DNA of 64,000 nucleotides, from positions 852,447-916,446 of the forward strand of contig NZ_BAABFP010000005.1 of the NCBI RefSeq assembly GCF_039541115.1, in the 5' to 3' direction. Shown here in pieces: positions 16,174 to 25,692 of this stretch. The first letter of the stretch is position 1. Each line of letters begins with the position of its first letter. Source of the stretch: Angustibacter luteus (GTDB lineage: Bacteria > Actinomycetota > Actinomycetes > Actinomycetales > Angustibacteraceae). The notes below the pieces were generated by a model. That model did no database searches. It saw nothing but the letters and a program-made list of their open reading frames with translations, and had not been told where the DNA came from. A program made the translations under genes and the position numbers.

Positions 16174-16379
16174 GAGGCCAGCCTGCCACGACCGCGGCCA
16201 CGGGAGTAACCGTCACCCGAAACGACGAATTACAGCGGTGTAACTCTTCTGCCGCAACGGATTTCGTGTACCTTCACATGAGTATCGCTTGTCACACCCG
16301 TCACTTGGGGCACGCTGGTCACCGGCCCGCCCCCGCCGCCGGCGATCGGCGCACGACGAGATCGAGGGGAACCCCATCC
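16174..16379. promoter_or_regulatory. Divergent promoter of Rv2175c-like and LysM/SLT genes
   Basis: The 206-bp region is AT-richer than its surroundings around 16220-16290. It contains GTAACCGTCACC (16206-16217), reminiscent of MtrA direct repeats found at actinobacterial cell-wall hydrolase promoters, and the palindrome TTACA-GCGG-TGTAA (16230-16243). The ribosome binding site GAGGGG lies about 10 bases before the ATG at 16380. Regulator identity is a guess. Confidence 0.35.
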
Positions 16380-17474
16380 ATGCCGGTCATCATCACCGCA
16401 GCGTTGGCCACCGCGCCGTTCCTGCTCAGCTCGGGCGCCGGGTCGTGGACGAGCTACACGGTCCAGCCTGGCGACACCCTCTGGGACATCGCCAGCAGGC
16501 ACCACACCGACGTGCGCAGCCTCATCCGGGCCAACCACCTCAGCGCCGGCGGCCACATGATCCGGATCGGGACGAAGATCAAGGTCCCCGGGCACGCCCG
16601 CACCGCGGCGACCCGCCCCGCCGCCGCCCGGACCGCGACGTACCTCGTCCGCTCCGGTGACACGGTCAGCGACATCGCGCACCGGCTCAAGGTCTCCCCC
16701 GGCACCCTGCTGCGGCTCAACCACCTCGACGCCCGTGGGCGCATCTACGTCGGGCAGCACCTGAAGGTGCCGGCCAGTGCCCTGCGCGCCCAGACGAAGG
16801 CGAAGGCCGCCAGGGCCGCCGCACTGCGGTACACGACGTACCGGGTGCGCAGCGGGGACACCCTGAGCGCCGTCGCCGTGCGGTCCCGCACGTCACTGGC
16901 GACGGTGCTGAAGCTGAACCACCTGCACCTGAGCTCGGTGATCCACCCCGGGCAGGCGCTGCGGGTCCCCCGGCACGCCGCAGCCAGGACCAGCCACAAC
17001 ACGTTCGCCGGGCGCACCTACTCCAGCGCCGTCGTCCGCGCCGCCGACGCGAACCGGCACAAGCTGGCCAGCCGGGCCGTCCCGGGCAAGGAGGCCACCA
17101 AGCGCATGATCGTGCGCACCGCCAAGCGCTACGGCGTCAACCCGGCGCTGGCCCTGGCCGTGGCCTGGCAGGAGTCGGGCTGGAACCAGCGGCAGGTCTC
17201 GGTGGCCAACGCGATCGGCACCATGCAGGTCATCCCGTCGTCCGGTCGCTGGGCCGGCGAGCTGGTCGGGCGGCGCCTCAACCTGCTCAACACCCAGGAC
17301 AACATCACCGCCGGCGTGGTGATCCTGCGGGCGCTGAACCACTCGGCGAAGACCCCGGACGCTGCGATCGCCGGGTACTACCAGGGGCTGGGCTCGGTCC
17401 AGAAGAACGGCATGTTCGCGGACACCAAGCGCTACGTAGCCAGCATCAAGGTGCTCGTGAAGCGGTTCGGCTGA
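16380..17474 (+). CDS. Secreted LysM-repeat lytic transglycosylase
   Basis: The 364-residue protein starts with a short hydrophobic segment (MPVIITAALATAPFLLSSG) that could be a signal or anchor. Three LysM domains follow (SYTVQPGDTLWDIA, TYLVRSGDTVSDIA, TYRVRSGDTLSAVA at about residues 22, 82 and 155), joined by basic Ala/Thr-rich linkers. A C-terminal SLT domain has ALAVAWQESGWNQ with the catalytic Glu, and GTMQVIP. It would bind and cleave peptidoglycan outside the membrane. The ATG at 16380 is chosen over an upstream in-frame ATG because of its ribosome site and the signal-like start. Confidence 0.9.
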   Translation: MPVIITAALATAPFLLSSGAGSWTSYTVQPGDTLWDIASRHHTDVRSLIRANHLSAGGHMIRIGTKIKVPGHARTAATRPAAARTATYLVRSGDTVSDIAHRLKVSPGTLLRLNHLDARGRIYVGQHLKVPASALRAQTKAKAARAAALRYTTYRVRSGDTLSAVAVRSRTSLATVLKLNHLHLSSVIHPGQALRVPRHAAARTSHNTFAGRTYSSAVVRAADANRHKLASRAVPGKEATKRMIVRTAKRYGVNPALALAVAWQESGWNQRQVSVANAIGTMQVIPSSGRWAGELVGRRLNLLNTQDNITAGVVILRALNHSAKTPDAAIAGYYQGLGSVQKNGMFADTKRYVASIKVLVKRFG

Positions 17475-17566
17475 CGTGACGCGGGCCACCCAGGACGTCG
17501 GGCCGCGTGCTCGTGCCGTGCGTCGCCTCCCCGACGACGCGCCTCGGCGACCGTAGACTCCTGCGG

Positions 17567-19471
17567 GTGGACGTGTCGGTGGCCGATCCGCTCGTCGGGC
17601 AGCTGCTCGACGGGCGCTACGCCGTGCGCGCGCGCATCGCCAAGGGCGGGATGGCCACGGTCTACCTGGCCCTGGACGAGCGGCTCGACCGGGACGTCGC
17701 CGTCAAGGTGATGAGTCCCGCGCTGGTGGACGACGAGGACTTCGTCCGGCGGTTCACCCGCGAGGCGCGCTCCGCGGCCCGGCTGAACCACCACGGCATC
17801 GTGCAGGTCTTCGACCAGGGGATGCACGAGGGGGTGGCGTTCCTGGCGATGGAGTACGTCCCCGGCCGCACCCTGCGCGACCTCATGCGCGAGCAGGGCC
17901 CGATGTGCCCGGCCGACGCGCTGGACCTGCTGGAGCCCGTGCTCGAGGCCCTGGCCGCTGCGCACCGGGCCGGCATCGTGCACCGCGACGTCAAGCCGGA
18001 GAACGTGCTCATCGCCGACGACGGTCGGGTGAAGGTGGCCGACTTCGGCCTCGCCCGGGCCGTCGACGCCGGCACGGCGCACAGCCAGACGGGGCTGCTC
18101 CTCGGCACCGTCTCCTACCTCGCGCCCGAGCAGGTCGAGCGCGGTGTCGCGGACGCCCGCAGCGACGTGTACGCCGCGGGCGTCGTCCTGTTCGAGCTGC
18201 TCAGCGGGAGCAAGCCGTTCGCCGGTGACACGGCGGTGCAGGTCGCCCTGCAGCACGTGTCCAGCCGGGTGCCGGCGCCGTCCACCCGGGTGGCCCCGAT
18301 CGACCCGGCGATCGACGAGCTCGTGCTGCTGGCCGCTGCCCGCAACCCCGACGACCGCCCGGCGGACGCCCGCGAGCTGCTGATGGTGCTGCGCGAGACC
18401 CGACGCCGGATGTCGCCGCAGGCGCTGGAGGCCGTCCCGGCCGCCCTCTCCGGCGCCTCGGCCGCCGACACCACCACCGCGCCCGTGCCCGCGACGCCAC
18501 AACCGGCGGACGCCGGAGCCGCGCAGCAGGACCAGACCATGGCCCTGGCCGCCGTCCCGCTCGGGCCGGTGCAGGCGCCGCCACGCCGGCGCCACCGGGG
18601 ACGCAACGCCCTGCTCGTCGTCCTGGTGCTGGCCGCGCTGCTCGGCGCCGGTGGCTGGTACGTGGGTGCCGGCCCCGGCGCGTACGTCGCGGTGCCCAAG
18701 GTCGTGGGGAGCACCCAGGCGCAAGCGACGCAGAGCCTGTCCCGGCATGGTCTGTCCGCCGACGTCACGCAGGGCTACAGCGAGCGCATCCCGGCCGGCA
18801 CGGTCATCTCGGCCGACCCCGGTGAGGGCGAGAAGGTGCGCAAGAACGGCAGCGTCGCCCTGGTGGTCTCACGCGGGCCGGAGCGGCACGCGGTCCCGAC
18901 CCTGGCCGGGCTGAGCGAGGACGCCGCCCGCAAGGCGATCACCGACAACGACTTGCGGGTCGGCAAGGTGACCCGGGCGTTCAACGACGACGTACCCGAG
19001 GGTTCCGTGGTCTCGGCGTCGGTCAAGGCCGGGACGCAGGTGCGGGCCGGGACGACGGTCGACCTCGTCATCAGCCAGGGACCCGAGCCGGTGGCCGTGG
19101 CCAGCTGGGTCGGCAAGCCGGCTGACCAGGCCGCCGCCGCGCTCGGCAAGTCCGGCCTGAAGGTCAAGACGTCGCAGGCGTTCAGCAACACCGTCGCCGA
19201 GGGCCTGGTGATCAGCCAGAAGCCGGGCGCAGGCACGGCGTTCAAGGGCGACACGATCACCCTGGTCGTGTCCAAGGGACCCCAGCTGGTGCTGGTCCCG
19301 AAGGTCGTCGGCAGCCAGGTCGAGGACGCCGTGCGTGAGCTGAAGGGCGCCGGCTTCAAGGTCGAGGTGCACAACATCCTCGGCGGCTTCTTCGGCACCG
19401 TCCGGTCGCAGGACCCCGGTGCGGGCGAGAAGGCACCGAAGGGCTCCACCATCAGCTTGACCGTGGTGTGA
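17567..19471 (+). CDS. pknL: Ser/Thr kinase PknL with four PASTA domains
   Basis: The 634-residue receptor kinase has a cytoplasmic kinase domain (residues 10-280: KGGMATVY, the ATP lysine in VAVKV near 47, HRDVKPEN, DFGLA, APEQ), a linker, one membrane segment near 350 (NALLVVLVLAALLGAGGWYV) and four external PASTA repeats. PASTA domains bind peptidoglycan fragments, so it probably links wall state to phosphorylation of the Rv2175c protein. The GTG at 17567 is one of three close in-frame GTGs (also 17573 and 17579). Its TGA overlaps the next start as GTGA, implying coupling to the transporter. Confidence 0.95.
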   Translation: MDVSVADPLVGQLLDGRYAVRARIAKGGMATVYLALDERLDRDVAVKVMSPALVDDEDFVRRFTREARSAARLNHHGIVQVFDQGMHEGVAFLAMEYVPGRTLRDLMREQGPMCPADALDLLEPVLEALAAAHRAGIVHRDVKPENVLIADDGRVKVADFGLARAVDAGTAHSQTGLLLGTVSYLAPEQVERGVADARSDVYAAGVVLFELLSGSKPFAGDTAVQVALQHVSSRVPAPSTRVAPIDPAIDELVLLAAARNPDDRPADARELLMVLRETRRRMSPQALEAVPAALSGASAADTTTAPVPATPQPADAGAAQQDQTMALAAVPLGPVQAPPRRRHRGRNALLVVLVLAALLGAGGWYVGAGPGAYVAVPKVVGSTQAQATQSLSRHGLSADVTQGYSERIPAGTVISADPGEGEKVRKNGSVALVVSRGPERHAVPTLAGLSEDAARKAITDNDLRVGKVTRAFNDDVPEGSVVSASVKAGTQVRAGTTVDLVISQGPEPVAVASWVGKPADQAAAALGKSGLKVKTSQAFSNTVAEGLVISQKPGAGTAFKGDTITLVVSKGPQLVLVPKVVGSQVEDAVRELKGAGFKVEVHNILGGFFGTVRSQDPGAGEKAPKGSTISLTVV

Positions 19472-20427
19472 GCGAAGGACTCGTCCTCCCCCAGCCCGGC
19501 ACCCGGCGTTCGACCGGCCTGGCGGCCCTGGTGCTGGTCGCGGTCACCGCGGTGTGGGGCAGCACGTTCGTCCTGATCAAGGACGTCGTCACGACCATCC
19601 CGGTGCCGGACTTCCTGGCGCTGCGGTTCCTCATCGCCGCTGCCGTGATGGTGCCGGTCTTCTGGCGTCCCCTGCGCCGGCTGAGCCGCGACCTCGTGCT
19701 GCGCGGTCTCGCCCTCGGCGCCGTCTACGGTGTCGCGCAGGTGTTCCAGACCTTCGGCCTGGCGCACACGTCGGCTGCGGTCAGCGGCTTCGTCACCGGC
19801 ATGTACGTCGTCCTGACCCCGGTCATCGGCGTCGTCCTGCTCGGCCAGCGTGCCCCCGCCAGCACCTGGTTCGCGGTGGGTCTGTCCACCGCCGGGCTCG
19901 GGGTGCTGGCGCTGAACGGGTTCGCGGTGGGCACCGGTGAGCTGCTGGTGCTGGTCTCGGCGTTCCTGTACGCGCTGCACATCGTGGCCCTGGGGTTGTG
20001 GTCCGGAGCGCAGGACGCGCTGGGGCTCGCCACGATCCAGATGGTTGCGATCGCCGTCCTGTGCACCGTGGCCGCGCTGCCGCACGGCATCACGCTGCCC
20101 TCCACCGGCGCGGCGTGGGCGGCCGTGCTCTACACGGCCGTGGTGGCCGGCGCGCTGACGCTGATCGGGCAGACCTGGGCCCAGGCCCACCTCCCGGCGA
20201 CCCGGGCGGCCGTGATCATGACGCTGGAGCCGGTTTTCGCCGCGCTGTTCGCGGTGCTGATCGGCGGTGAGCAGCTGACCCCGCGGATGCTGTGCGGCGG
20301 CCTGCTGGTGCTCGCCGCGATGTACGTCGTCGAGCTCACTCCTGGTAGGACCAGCGCTCCTCGCGCCACGCGTCGCCGGTCGCGTGGTAGCCGCGCTGCT
20401 CCCAGAAGCCCCGACCAGGCTCGCTGA
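19468..20427 (+). CDS. EamA/DMT-family membrane transporter
   Basis: The 319-residue protein has about ten hydrophobic helices in two EamA repeats; signatures include TAVWGSTFVLIKD at the start of repeat one and AVIMTLEPVFAALFAVLIGGEQLT in repeat two. Such transporters export metabolites or amino acids; the substrate is unknown. The GTG overlaps the pknL stop. The last ~30 residues (Arg/Ser-rich after MYVVELT) are coded in an overlap of 92 bases with the convergent molybdopterin gene and are probably not conserved. Confidence 0.9.
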   Translation: MSEGLVLPQPGTRRSTGLAALVLVAVTAVWGSTFVLIKDVVTTIPVPDFLALRFLIAAAVMVPVFWRPLRRLSRDLVLRGLALGAVYGVAQVFQTFGLAHTSAAVSGFVTGMYVVLTPVIGVVLLGQRAPASTWFAVGLSTAGLGVLALNGFAVGTGELLVLVSAFLYALHIVALGLWSGAQDALGLATIQMVAIAVLCTVAALPHGITLPSTGAAWAAVLYTAVVAGALTLIGQTWAQAHLPATRAAVIMTLEPVFAALFAVLIGGEQLTPRMLCGGLLVLAAMYVVELTPGRTSAPRATRRRSRGSRAAPRSPDQAR

Positions 20428-20920
20428 GGTACTCGATCCCGCGCACCCACTTGGCCCCCTTGTAGGCGTACAGGTGCGGCACGACGAGCCGGACCGGCCA
20501 GCCGTGCTCGCGGGTCAACGGCTCGCCGTCGTGGTGGGTGGCCAGCACGGTGCGCGGCGACGCCAGGTCGGACAGCCGCAGGTTGGCCGAGTAGCCGTAC
20601 TCGGCCCAGACCATGGCGAACTCCGCCCCGGACGCCGGCGGGAACAGGTCGAGCACGTACCGGGTCGACACCCCCGTCCACGTGTTGCTCGGGACGGTCC
20701 ACCGGGTAACGCAGTGCAGGTCACCGCGCACGCTCACCCGCGGCAGCGCGTCGAACGCCGCCCGGTCCAGCTCGTGGTCCTGGCCGTCCTGGGTGGCGCC
20801 GGTCACCGTGAAGTTCCAGCGCTGGGCCCGGTCCGCCGGCACCGGCCCGTAGTGCAGCTCCGGCCACCCGTTCGCCAGCCGCTGCCCCGGAGGGAGCGCG
20901 TGGTGACCGCCGTCGCTCAC
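20336..20920 (-). CDS. Molybdopterin-dependent oxidoreductase (sulfite oxidase fold)
   Basis: The 194-residue protein matches the compact bacterial members of the sulfite-oxidase/YedY molybdopterin family: DLHCVTRWT has the molybdenum-ligand Cys (residue 70), followed by YSANLRLSDL, HGWPVRLVVPHLYAYKGAKWVRGIEYL and the terminal FWEQRGYH. No Tat signal is present, so it is likely cytoplasmic. The GTG at 20920 is preferred to 20944 because it lies 7 bases after the threonine aldolase stop and follows GAGG. The electron donor is unknown. Confidence 0.88.
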   Translation of the reverse strand: MSDGGHHALPPGQRLANGWPELHYGPVPADRAQRWNFTVTGATQDGQDHELDRAAFDALPRVSVRGDLHCVTRWTVPSNTWTGVSTRYVLDLFPPASGAEFAMVWAEYGYSANLRLSDLASPRTVLATHHDGEPLTREHGWPVRLVVPHLYAYKGAKWVRGIEYLSEPGRGFWEQRGYHATGDAWREERWSYQE

Positions 20921-20927
20921 GCCAGCC

Positions 20928-21980
20928 TCATCCGGCGAGCGCACCCGCGAGGACCTGGGCCGCCCGGTCGGCGCCGTCGTCGTCCACCTCGAGGTGCGTG
21001 ACCAGCCGGACCAGGGTGGGACCGAACGCGGACACCCGCACCCCTTGGGCCGCAGCGGCCTCGACCACCTGCCGGGACGTGCGCCCCGTGCCGGCCAGGT
21101 CCAGGACCACGATGTTCGTCCGGACGTCGTCCACGTCCACCGCGGTCGGGACGGCGCCCGCGCAGGCCCGGGCGATCACGGCGGCGTGCGCGTGGTCGTC
21201 GGCGAGCCGCTCGACGTGGTGGTCCAGGGCGTAGAGGCCCGCCGCCGCCAGGACGCCCACCTGGCGCATCCCGGCCCCGTACCGCTTGCGCCACACCCGG
21301 GCCTGGGCGACGAGCTCGGCGTCGCCCACGAGCACCGAGCCGACCGGCGCCCCCAGGCCCTTGCTGAGGCAGACCGAGACGGTGTCGAACAACCGGCCCC
21401 AGTCCGCCAGCGACTCCCCCGTGGCGACGTGCGCGTTCCACAGCCGGGCGCCGTCCAGGTGCAGCCGCACGCCGGTGCCCTCGACGCCCCGGCGCAGCAC
21501 CCGCGCCTGCTCCAGCGGCTGCACGGTGCCGCCACCCAGGTTGTGGGTGTTCTCGACCGCGATCGCGGCGGTGGACACGAAGTACGGCCCGGCGTCCGGC
21601 TGCATCATCGCCAGCGGCACCGCGGCGTCCAGCCGGCCGCGTTCGGACGCCCAGGTGCGCGTGGTGATGCCGCTGAAGACCGCGGCCGCGCCGAGCTCGG
21701 CGCGGGCCACGTGCGCGGTGACGTCGCAGAGCAGCTCCTGGCCCGGGGGCACGAGCATCCGCAGGCCGAGCTGGTTGGCCAGCGAGCCGGTCGGGGTGAA
21801 CAGCCCGGCCTCGTGCCCGAGCAGCTCGGCGATCCGCCGCTCGAGCCGGTCGACCGTCGGGTCCTCGCCGTAGACGTCGTCACCCACCTCGGCCTCGGCC
21901 ATCGCCGCGCGCATCGCCGGCACCGGCCGGGTCACGGTGTCGCTGCGCAGGTCCACGAGCGGCGCGCCGGAACCGCTCAT
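20928..21980 (-). CDS. ltaE: Low-specificity threonine aldolase
   Basis: The 350-residue PLP enzyme cleaves threonine/allo-threonine to glycine and acetaldehyde. It shows the N-terminal DLRSDTVTRP, VGDDVYGEDPTV, ENTHNLGGGTV, HLDGARLWNA and the PLP lysine in SVCLSKGLGAPVGS (Lys207). ATG start. It lies 13 bases after the aroG stop and 7 bases before the molybdopterin gene, so the three minus-strand genes aroG-ltaE-oxidoreductase likely form an operon. Confidence 0.94.
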   Translation of the reverse strand: MSGSGAPLVDLRSDTVTRPVPAMRAAMAEAEVGDDVYGEDPTVDRLERRIAELLGHEAGLFTPTGSLANQLGLRMLVPPGQELLCDVTAHVARAELGAAAVFSGITTRTWASERGRLDAAVPLAMMQPDAGPYFVSTAAIAVENTHNLGGGTVQPLEQARVLRRGVEGTGVRLHLDGARLWNAHVATGESLADWGRLFDTVSVCLSKGLGAPVGSVLVGDAELVAQARVWRKRYGAGMRQVGVLAAAGLYALDHHVERLADDHAHAAVIARACAGAVPTAVDVDDVRTNIVVLDLAGTGRTSRQVVEAAAAQGVRVSAFGPTLVRLVTHLEVDDDGADRAAQVLAGALAG

Positions 21981-21993
21981 CCGCGGGCCGCCA

Positions 21994-23421
21994 TCAGCGC
22001 GCGGCCAGCATCTCGGCGACGAGGAACGCGACCTCGAGGCTCTGCTGGTGGTTGAGCCGCGGGTCGCAGACCGACTCGTAACGCGTGGCCAGCGCCTTCT
22101 CGTCGATCTGCTCGAAGCCGCCCAGGCACTCGGTCACGTCAGAGCCGGTGAGCTCCAGGTGCACCCCGCCCGGCACGGTGCCGAGCGCCTTGTGCACCTC
22201 GAAGAAGCCCCGGATCTCGTCGATGATGTCGTCGAACTGGCGGGTCTTGTAGCCCGTCGGCGACTCGAACCCGTTTCCGTGCATGGGGTCGCTGATCCAG
22301 AGCACCTGACCCTCGGCCTCGGCCACCGCCTCGACCAGGCGGGGCAGGGCGTCGCGGATCTTGCCCGCGCCCATCCGGCTGATGAAGGTGAGTCGGCCCG
22401 GCTCGCGGTCGGGGTCCAGCTTGTCGATCAGCTCCAGGACGTCGTCCGGCGACGTCGTCGGGCCGAGCTTGACGCCGATGGGGTTGCGGACGCGCGAGAG
22501 CAGGTCGACGTGCGCGCCGTCGAGCTGGCGGGTGCGCTCGCCGATCCACACGAAGTGGCCGGAGACGTCGTACGGGTCGCCGGTGCGCGAGTCGATGCGG
22601 GTCAGGGCGCGCTCGTACTCGAGCAGCAGCGCCTCGTGGCTGGCGTAGAACGCGACGGTGCGCAGGGCGTCGAAGTCGGCGCCGCAGGCCGCCATGAACT
22701 TCATGGCCTTGTCGATGTCGCGGGCCATGTTCTCGTAGCGGGCCTTGGCCGTGTTGCCGACGAAGCCGCGGTTCCACTCGTGCACCTGGCGCAGGTCGGC
22801 GAAGCCGCCCATGGTGAACGCGCGGATCAGGTTCAGCGTGGCGCTGCTCGCGTGGTACGCCTGCACCAGCCGGGCCGGGTCGTGCTTGCGGGCCTGGGGG
22901 GTGAACGCGTAGTCGTTGACGGCGTCGCCCCGGTAGGCGGGCAGCGTGACCCCACCGCGGGTCTCGTCGTCGCTGCTGCGCGGCTTGGCGAACTGGCCGG
23001 CCATCCGCCCCAGCTTGATCACCGGCAGGCTGGCACCGTAGGTGAGCACCACCGCCATCTGCAGGATCGTCTTGATCCGGTCCTTGATGTCGTCGGCGTT
23101 GGTGCCGGTGAAGGTCTCGGCGCAGTCCCCGCCCTGCAGGACGAAGGCCTCACCCCGCGCCGCGGCCGCCAGTCGCTCGCGCAGGACGTCGCACTCGCCC
23201 GCGAACACCAGCGGCGGGCTCGCCCTGAGCGTGCTCACGGCGCGCTCGACCGCGACCGGGTCGTCCCAGTTCGGCTGCTGCGCGGCCGGCAGCTCCCGCC
23301 AGGCGTCCAGGCCGTCGAGCACCAGGCGGGCGCGCTCGTCCGCCGGCGTGGTAGGCGCCGGGGTCGTCGGGTCCGTCGTCGGCACCGTGGTCGGCTCCGT
23401 GGGCAGGCTGTCGAGACTCAC
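21994..23421 (-). CDS. aroG: Class II DAHP synthase
   Basis: The 475-residue enzyme makes 3-deoxy-D-arabino-heptulosonate 7-phosphate, the first step of the shikimate pathway. It belongs to the plant-like class II: WRELPAAQQPNW, LQGGDCAETF, KLGRMAGQFAKPRS, LWISDPMHGN and the C-terminal CDPRLNHQQSLEVAF. A Thr/Pro-rich tail of about 25 residues precedes the conserved start. The position next to pknL matches Rv2178c. Feedback control by aromatic amino acids is known in the mycobacterial enzyme and is not tested here. GTG start at 23421. Confidence 0.96.
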   Translation of the reverse strand: MSLDSLPTEPTTVPTTDPTTPAPTTPADERARLVLDGLDAWRELPAAQQPNWDDPVAVERAVSTLRASPPLVFAGECDVLRERLAAAARGEAFVLQGGDCAETFTGTNADDIKDRIKTILQMAVVLTYGASLPVIKLGRMAGQFAKPRSSDDETRGGVTLPAYRGDAVNDYAFTPQARKHDPARLVQAYHASSATLNLIRAFTMGGFADLRQVHEWNRGFVGNTAKARYENMARDIDKAMKFMAACGADFDALRTVAFYASHEALLLEYERALTRIDSRTGDPYDVSGHFVWIGERTRQLDGAHVDLLSRVRNPIGVKLGPTTSPDDVLELIDKLDPDREPGRLTFISRMGAGKIRDALPRLVEAVAEAEGQVLWISDPMHGNGFESPTGYKTRQFDDIIDEIRGFFEVHKALGTVPGGVHLELTGSDVTECLGGFEQIDEKALATRYESVCDPRLNHQQSLEVAFLVAEMLAAR

Positions 23422-23438
23422 GACCTCAGGGTAGGTCC

Positions 23439-23467
23439 CCGGACCGCGCCCCCTGCGCGCGGTCCGG
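23439..23467 (-). terminator. Terminator of the sugar operon
   Basis: Bases 23439-23449 and 23457-23467 form a perfect 11-bp GC-rich stem with a 7-nt loop, starting 12 bases after the isomerase stop. It separates the six-gene sugar operon from aroG, whose start is 18 bases further on, so it may also affect the aroG leader. Confidence 0.65.
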
Positions 23468-23478
23468 ATACTGAACGG

Positions 23479-24486
23479 TCAGTCTCCCGTGCTGAACGCT
23501 GCGTCGAAGGAGGCGGCCGGCGGGTCGAAGGCCAGCCGGCGCACGAGCTCGAGCGCCTCAGGTGCTCCGACCAGCCGGTCCATCCCCGCGTCCTCCCACT
23601 CCACCGAGATCGGCCCGTCGTAGCCGATCGTGTTCAGCATCCGGAAGCACGCCTCCCACGGGACGTCGCCGTGCCCGGTGGACACGAAGTCCCAGCCACG
23701 GCGCGGGTCGGCCCACGCCAGGTGCGAGCCCATCCGACCGTTGCGGCCGTTACCGACCTGGCGCTTCGCGTCCTTGCAGTCCACGTGGTAGATCCGGTCC
23801 CGGAAGTCCCACAGGAAGCCCACCGGGTCCAGGTCCTGCCAGACGAAGTGGCTGGGGTCCCAGTTCAGCCCGAACGCCGGGCGGTGCCCGATCGCCTCCA
23901 TCGTCGCGACCGTCGTCCAGTAGTCGTAGGCGATCTCGGACGGGTGCACCTCGTGCGCGAAGCGCACCCCGACCTCGTCGAAGACGTCCAGGATGGGGTT
24001 CCAGCGGTCGGCGAAGTCCGCGTACCCGGCGTCCACCATCGACTGCGGGACCGGCGGAAACATCGCCACGGTCTTCCAGATGCTCGAGCCGGTGAACCCG
24101 ACGACCGTGTCGACACCGAGCGCCCGGGCCGCGTGCGCCGTCGCCTGCATCTCCTGCGCCGCCCGCTGACGGACCCCCTCTGGGTCGCCGTCGCCCCAGA
24201 CCCGCGGCGACAGGATGCCGCGGTGCCGCTCGTCGATCGGGTCGTCGCAGACCGCCTGGCCCGACAGGTGGTTGGAGATCGCAAAGACCTTCAGGCCGTT
24301 GCGCTCCAGGATGTCGTGCCGGCTGCGCACGTAGGCGTCGTCCTCGGCGGCCCGGACGACGTCGAGGTGGTCGCCCCAGCAGGCCACCTCGAGCCCGTCG
24401 TAGCCCCACTCGCCGGCCAGCCGGGCGACCTCCTCGAACGGCAGGTCGGCCCACTGGCCGGTGAACAGCGTGATCGGTCGTGCCAT
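23479..24486 (-). CDS. Sugar phosphate isomerase/epimerase (AP endonuclease 2 fold)
   Basis: The 335-residue TIM-barrel protein belongs to the xylose-isomerase-like superfamily. Metal-ligand candidates lie in [32 protein letters not shown] and the terminal [11 protein letters not shown]. Family members act on sugars, inosose or 3-keto sugars. It is the last gene of an operon with an ABC importer and a Gfo/Idh dehydrogenase, so it likely works on the dehydrogenase product. The substrate is unknown. ATG start, 21 bases after the upstream gene. Confidence 0.88.
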   Translation of the reverse strand: MARPITLFTGQWADLPFEEVARLAGEWGYDGLEVACWGDHLDVVRAAEDDAYVRSRHDILERNGLKVFAISNHLSGQAVCDDPIDERHRGILSPRVWGDGDPEGVRQRAAQEMQATAHAARALGVDTVVGFTGSSIWKTVAMFPPVPQSMVDAGYADFADRWNPILDVFDEVGVRFAHEVHPSEIAYDYWTTVATMEAIGHRPAFGLNWDPSHFVWQDLDPVGFLWDFRDRIYHVDCKDAKRQVGNGRNGRMGSHLAWADPRRGWDFVSTGHGDVPWEACFRMLNTIGYDGPISVEWEDAGMDRLVGAPEALELVRRLAFDPPAASFDAAFSTGD

Positions 24487-24507
24487 GTCGCTCCCTCTCG
24501 GATCAGC

Positions 24508-25692
24508 TCAGACGTGCTGCCAGGCACCGGACCCGGCGGAGGCCTCGACGGCGGCGAGCACCCGCTGCACCTGAAGACCGTCGGCGAACGAGGGCGCCGG
24601 CTCCCGCCCGCCCGCCAGGTCGTTCATCAGGTCGACCACCTGGTGGGTGAAGGCGTGCTCGTAGCCCAGCCCGTGACCCGCCGGCCACCAGCCGCCGACG
24701 TACGGGTGCTGCGGCTCGGTGACCAGGATGCGCCGGAAACCCGCCGTCTCAGCATCCAGCGTGGCGTCGTGGAAGGACAGCTCGTTCATCGACTCGAAGT
24801 CGAACGCGAGGCTCCCGTCGCTGCCGTTGACCTCGATCCGGATCGCGTTCTTGCGCCCGTTGGCGAAGCGAGTGGCCTCGAAGACGCCGAGCGCCCCGGG
24901 GTGCGCCGTACCCGCGAACCGGGCCAGGAACACCGCCGCGTCGTCCACGGTGACCGCACCCATCTCGTCGCCGCCGCGCCCGCCGAGGCCGGCCGACTCG
25001 ATCGGCAGCGGCCGCTCGGTGACGAACGTCTCCGTCGCCGCCGTGACCGAGCCGACCGTCAGCCCCGTGATGTGCTGCACCAGGTCGACGATGTGCGCCC
25101 CGATGTCGCCCAGCGCACCGGATCCGGCGCGCTCGCGCTGCAGCCGCCAGGTCAATGGCGAGGCCGGGTCCGCGAGCCAGTCCTGCAGGTACTGCGCCCG
25201 AACGTGCCGGATCGTGCCGAGCCGGCCCTGCTGCACCAGCCGGCGGGCCAGCGCGATGGCCGGCACCCGGCGGTAGGTGAACCCCACCATCGACCGGACG
25301 CCCTGCGCCGCAGCGCTTTCGGCGGCTGCGACCATGGCCTCGGCCTCGGCGACCGAATTGGCGAGCGGCTTCTCGCAGAGCACGTGCTTCCCGGCCTCGA
25401 GCGCCGCGATCGAGATCTCGGCGTGCGTGTCGCCGGGCGTGCAGACGTCGACGAGCTGGACGTCGTCGCGGACCAGCAGCTCCTTCCAGTCCCCGACGAC
25501 GTCGCCCCAGCCGAACCTTCGGGCGACCGCCCCGGCCGCCGCCGTGTCGCGACCGGACAGCACATTCATCGCAGGCAGCAGCGGGAGGTCGAAGAACGCT
25601 CCCGCGTTGCGCCACGCCTGCGAGTGCGCCGCACCCATGAAGGAGTAGCCGACCATCCCGACGCCGAGGGGCCCCTCCCCCGACGGGGTCAC
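24508..25692 (-). CDS. Gfo/Idh/MocA-family oxidoreductase
   Basis: The 394-residue NAD(P)-dependent dehydrogenase has an N-terminal Rossmann fold (VGMVGYSFMGAAHSQAW, residues 11-27), the conserved EKP in HVLCEKPLA, and a C-terminal domain with DIGAHIVDLVQHITG and ANGRKNAIRIEVNG. The family oxidises sugars or inositols at a ring or chain carbon. The GTG at 25692 overlaps the upstream binding-protein stop (25689-25691); the frame is open further upstream but that part lies inside the binding-protein gene. The substrate is inferred only as the cargo of the ABC importer. Confidence 0.92.
   Translation of the reverse strand: MTPSGEGPLGVGMVGYSFMGAAHSQAWRNAGAFFDLPLLPAMNVLSGRDTAAAGAVARRFGWGDVVGDWKELLVRDDVQLVDVCTPGDTHAEISIAALEAGKHVLCEKPLANSVAEAEAMVAAAESAAAQGVRSMVGFTYRRVPAIALARRLVQQGRLGTIRHVRAQYLQDWLADPASPLTWRLQRERAGSGALGDIGAHIVDLVQHITGLTVGSVTAATETFVTERPLPIESAGLGGRGGDEMGAVTVDDAAVFLARFAGTAHPGALGVFEATRFANGRKNAIRIEVNGSDGSLAFDFESMNELSFHDATLDAETAGFRRILVTEPQHPYVGGWWPAGHGLGYEHAFTHQVVDLMNDLAGGREPAPSFADGLQVQRVLAAVEASAGSGAWQHV

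Noticed and set aside
16360-16380. GAGGGGAACCCCATCC before the LysM/SLT start as a c-di-AMP (ydaO) riboswitch core
   Set aside because: The GGGGAACC core is there, but the downstream GGGUGAAU-type part cannot fit before the ATG 8 bases later; a plain ribosome binding site explains it.
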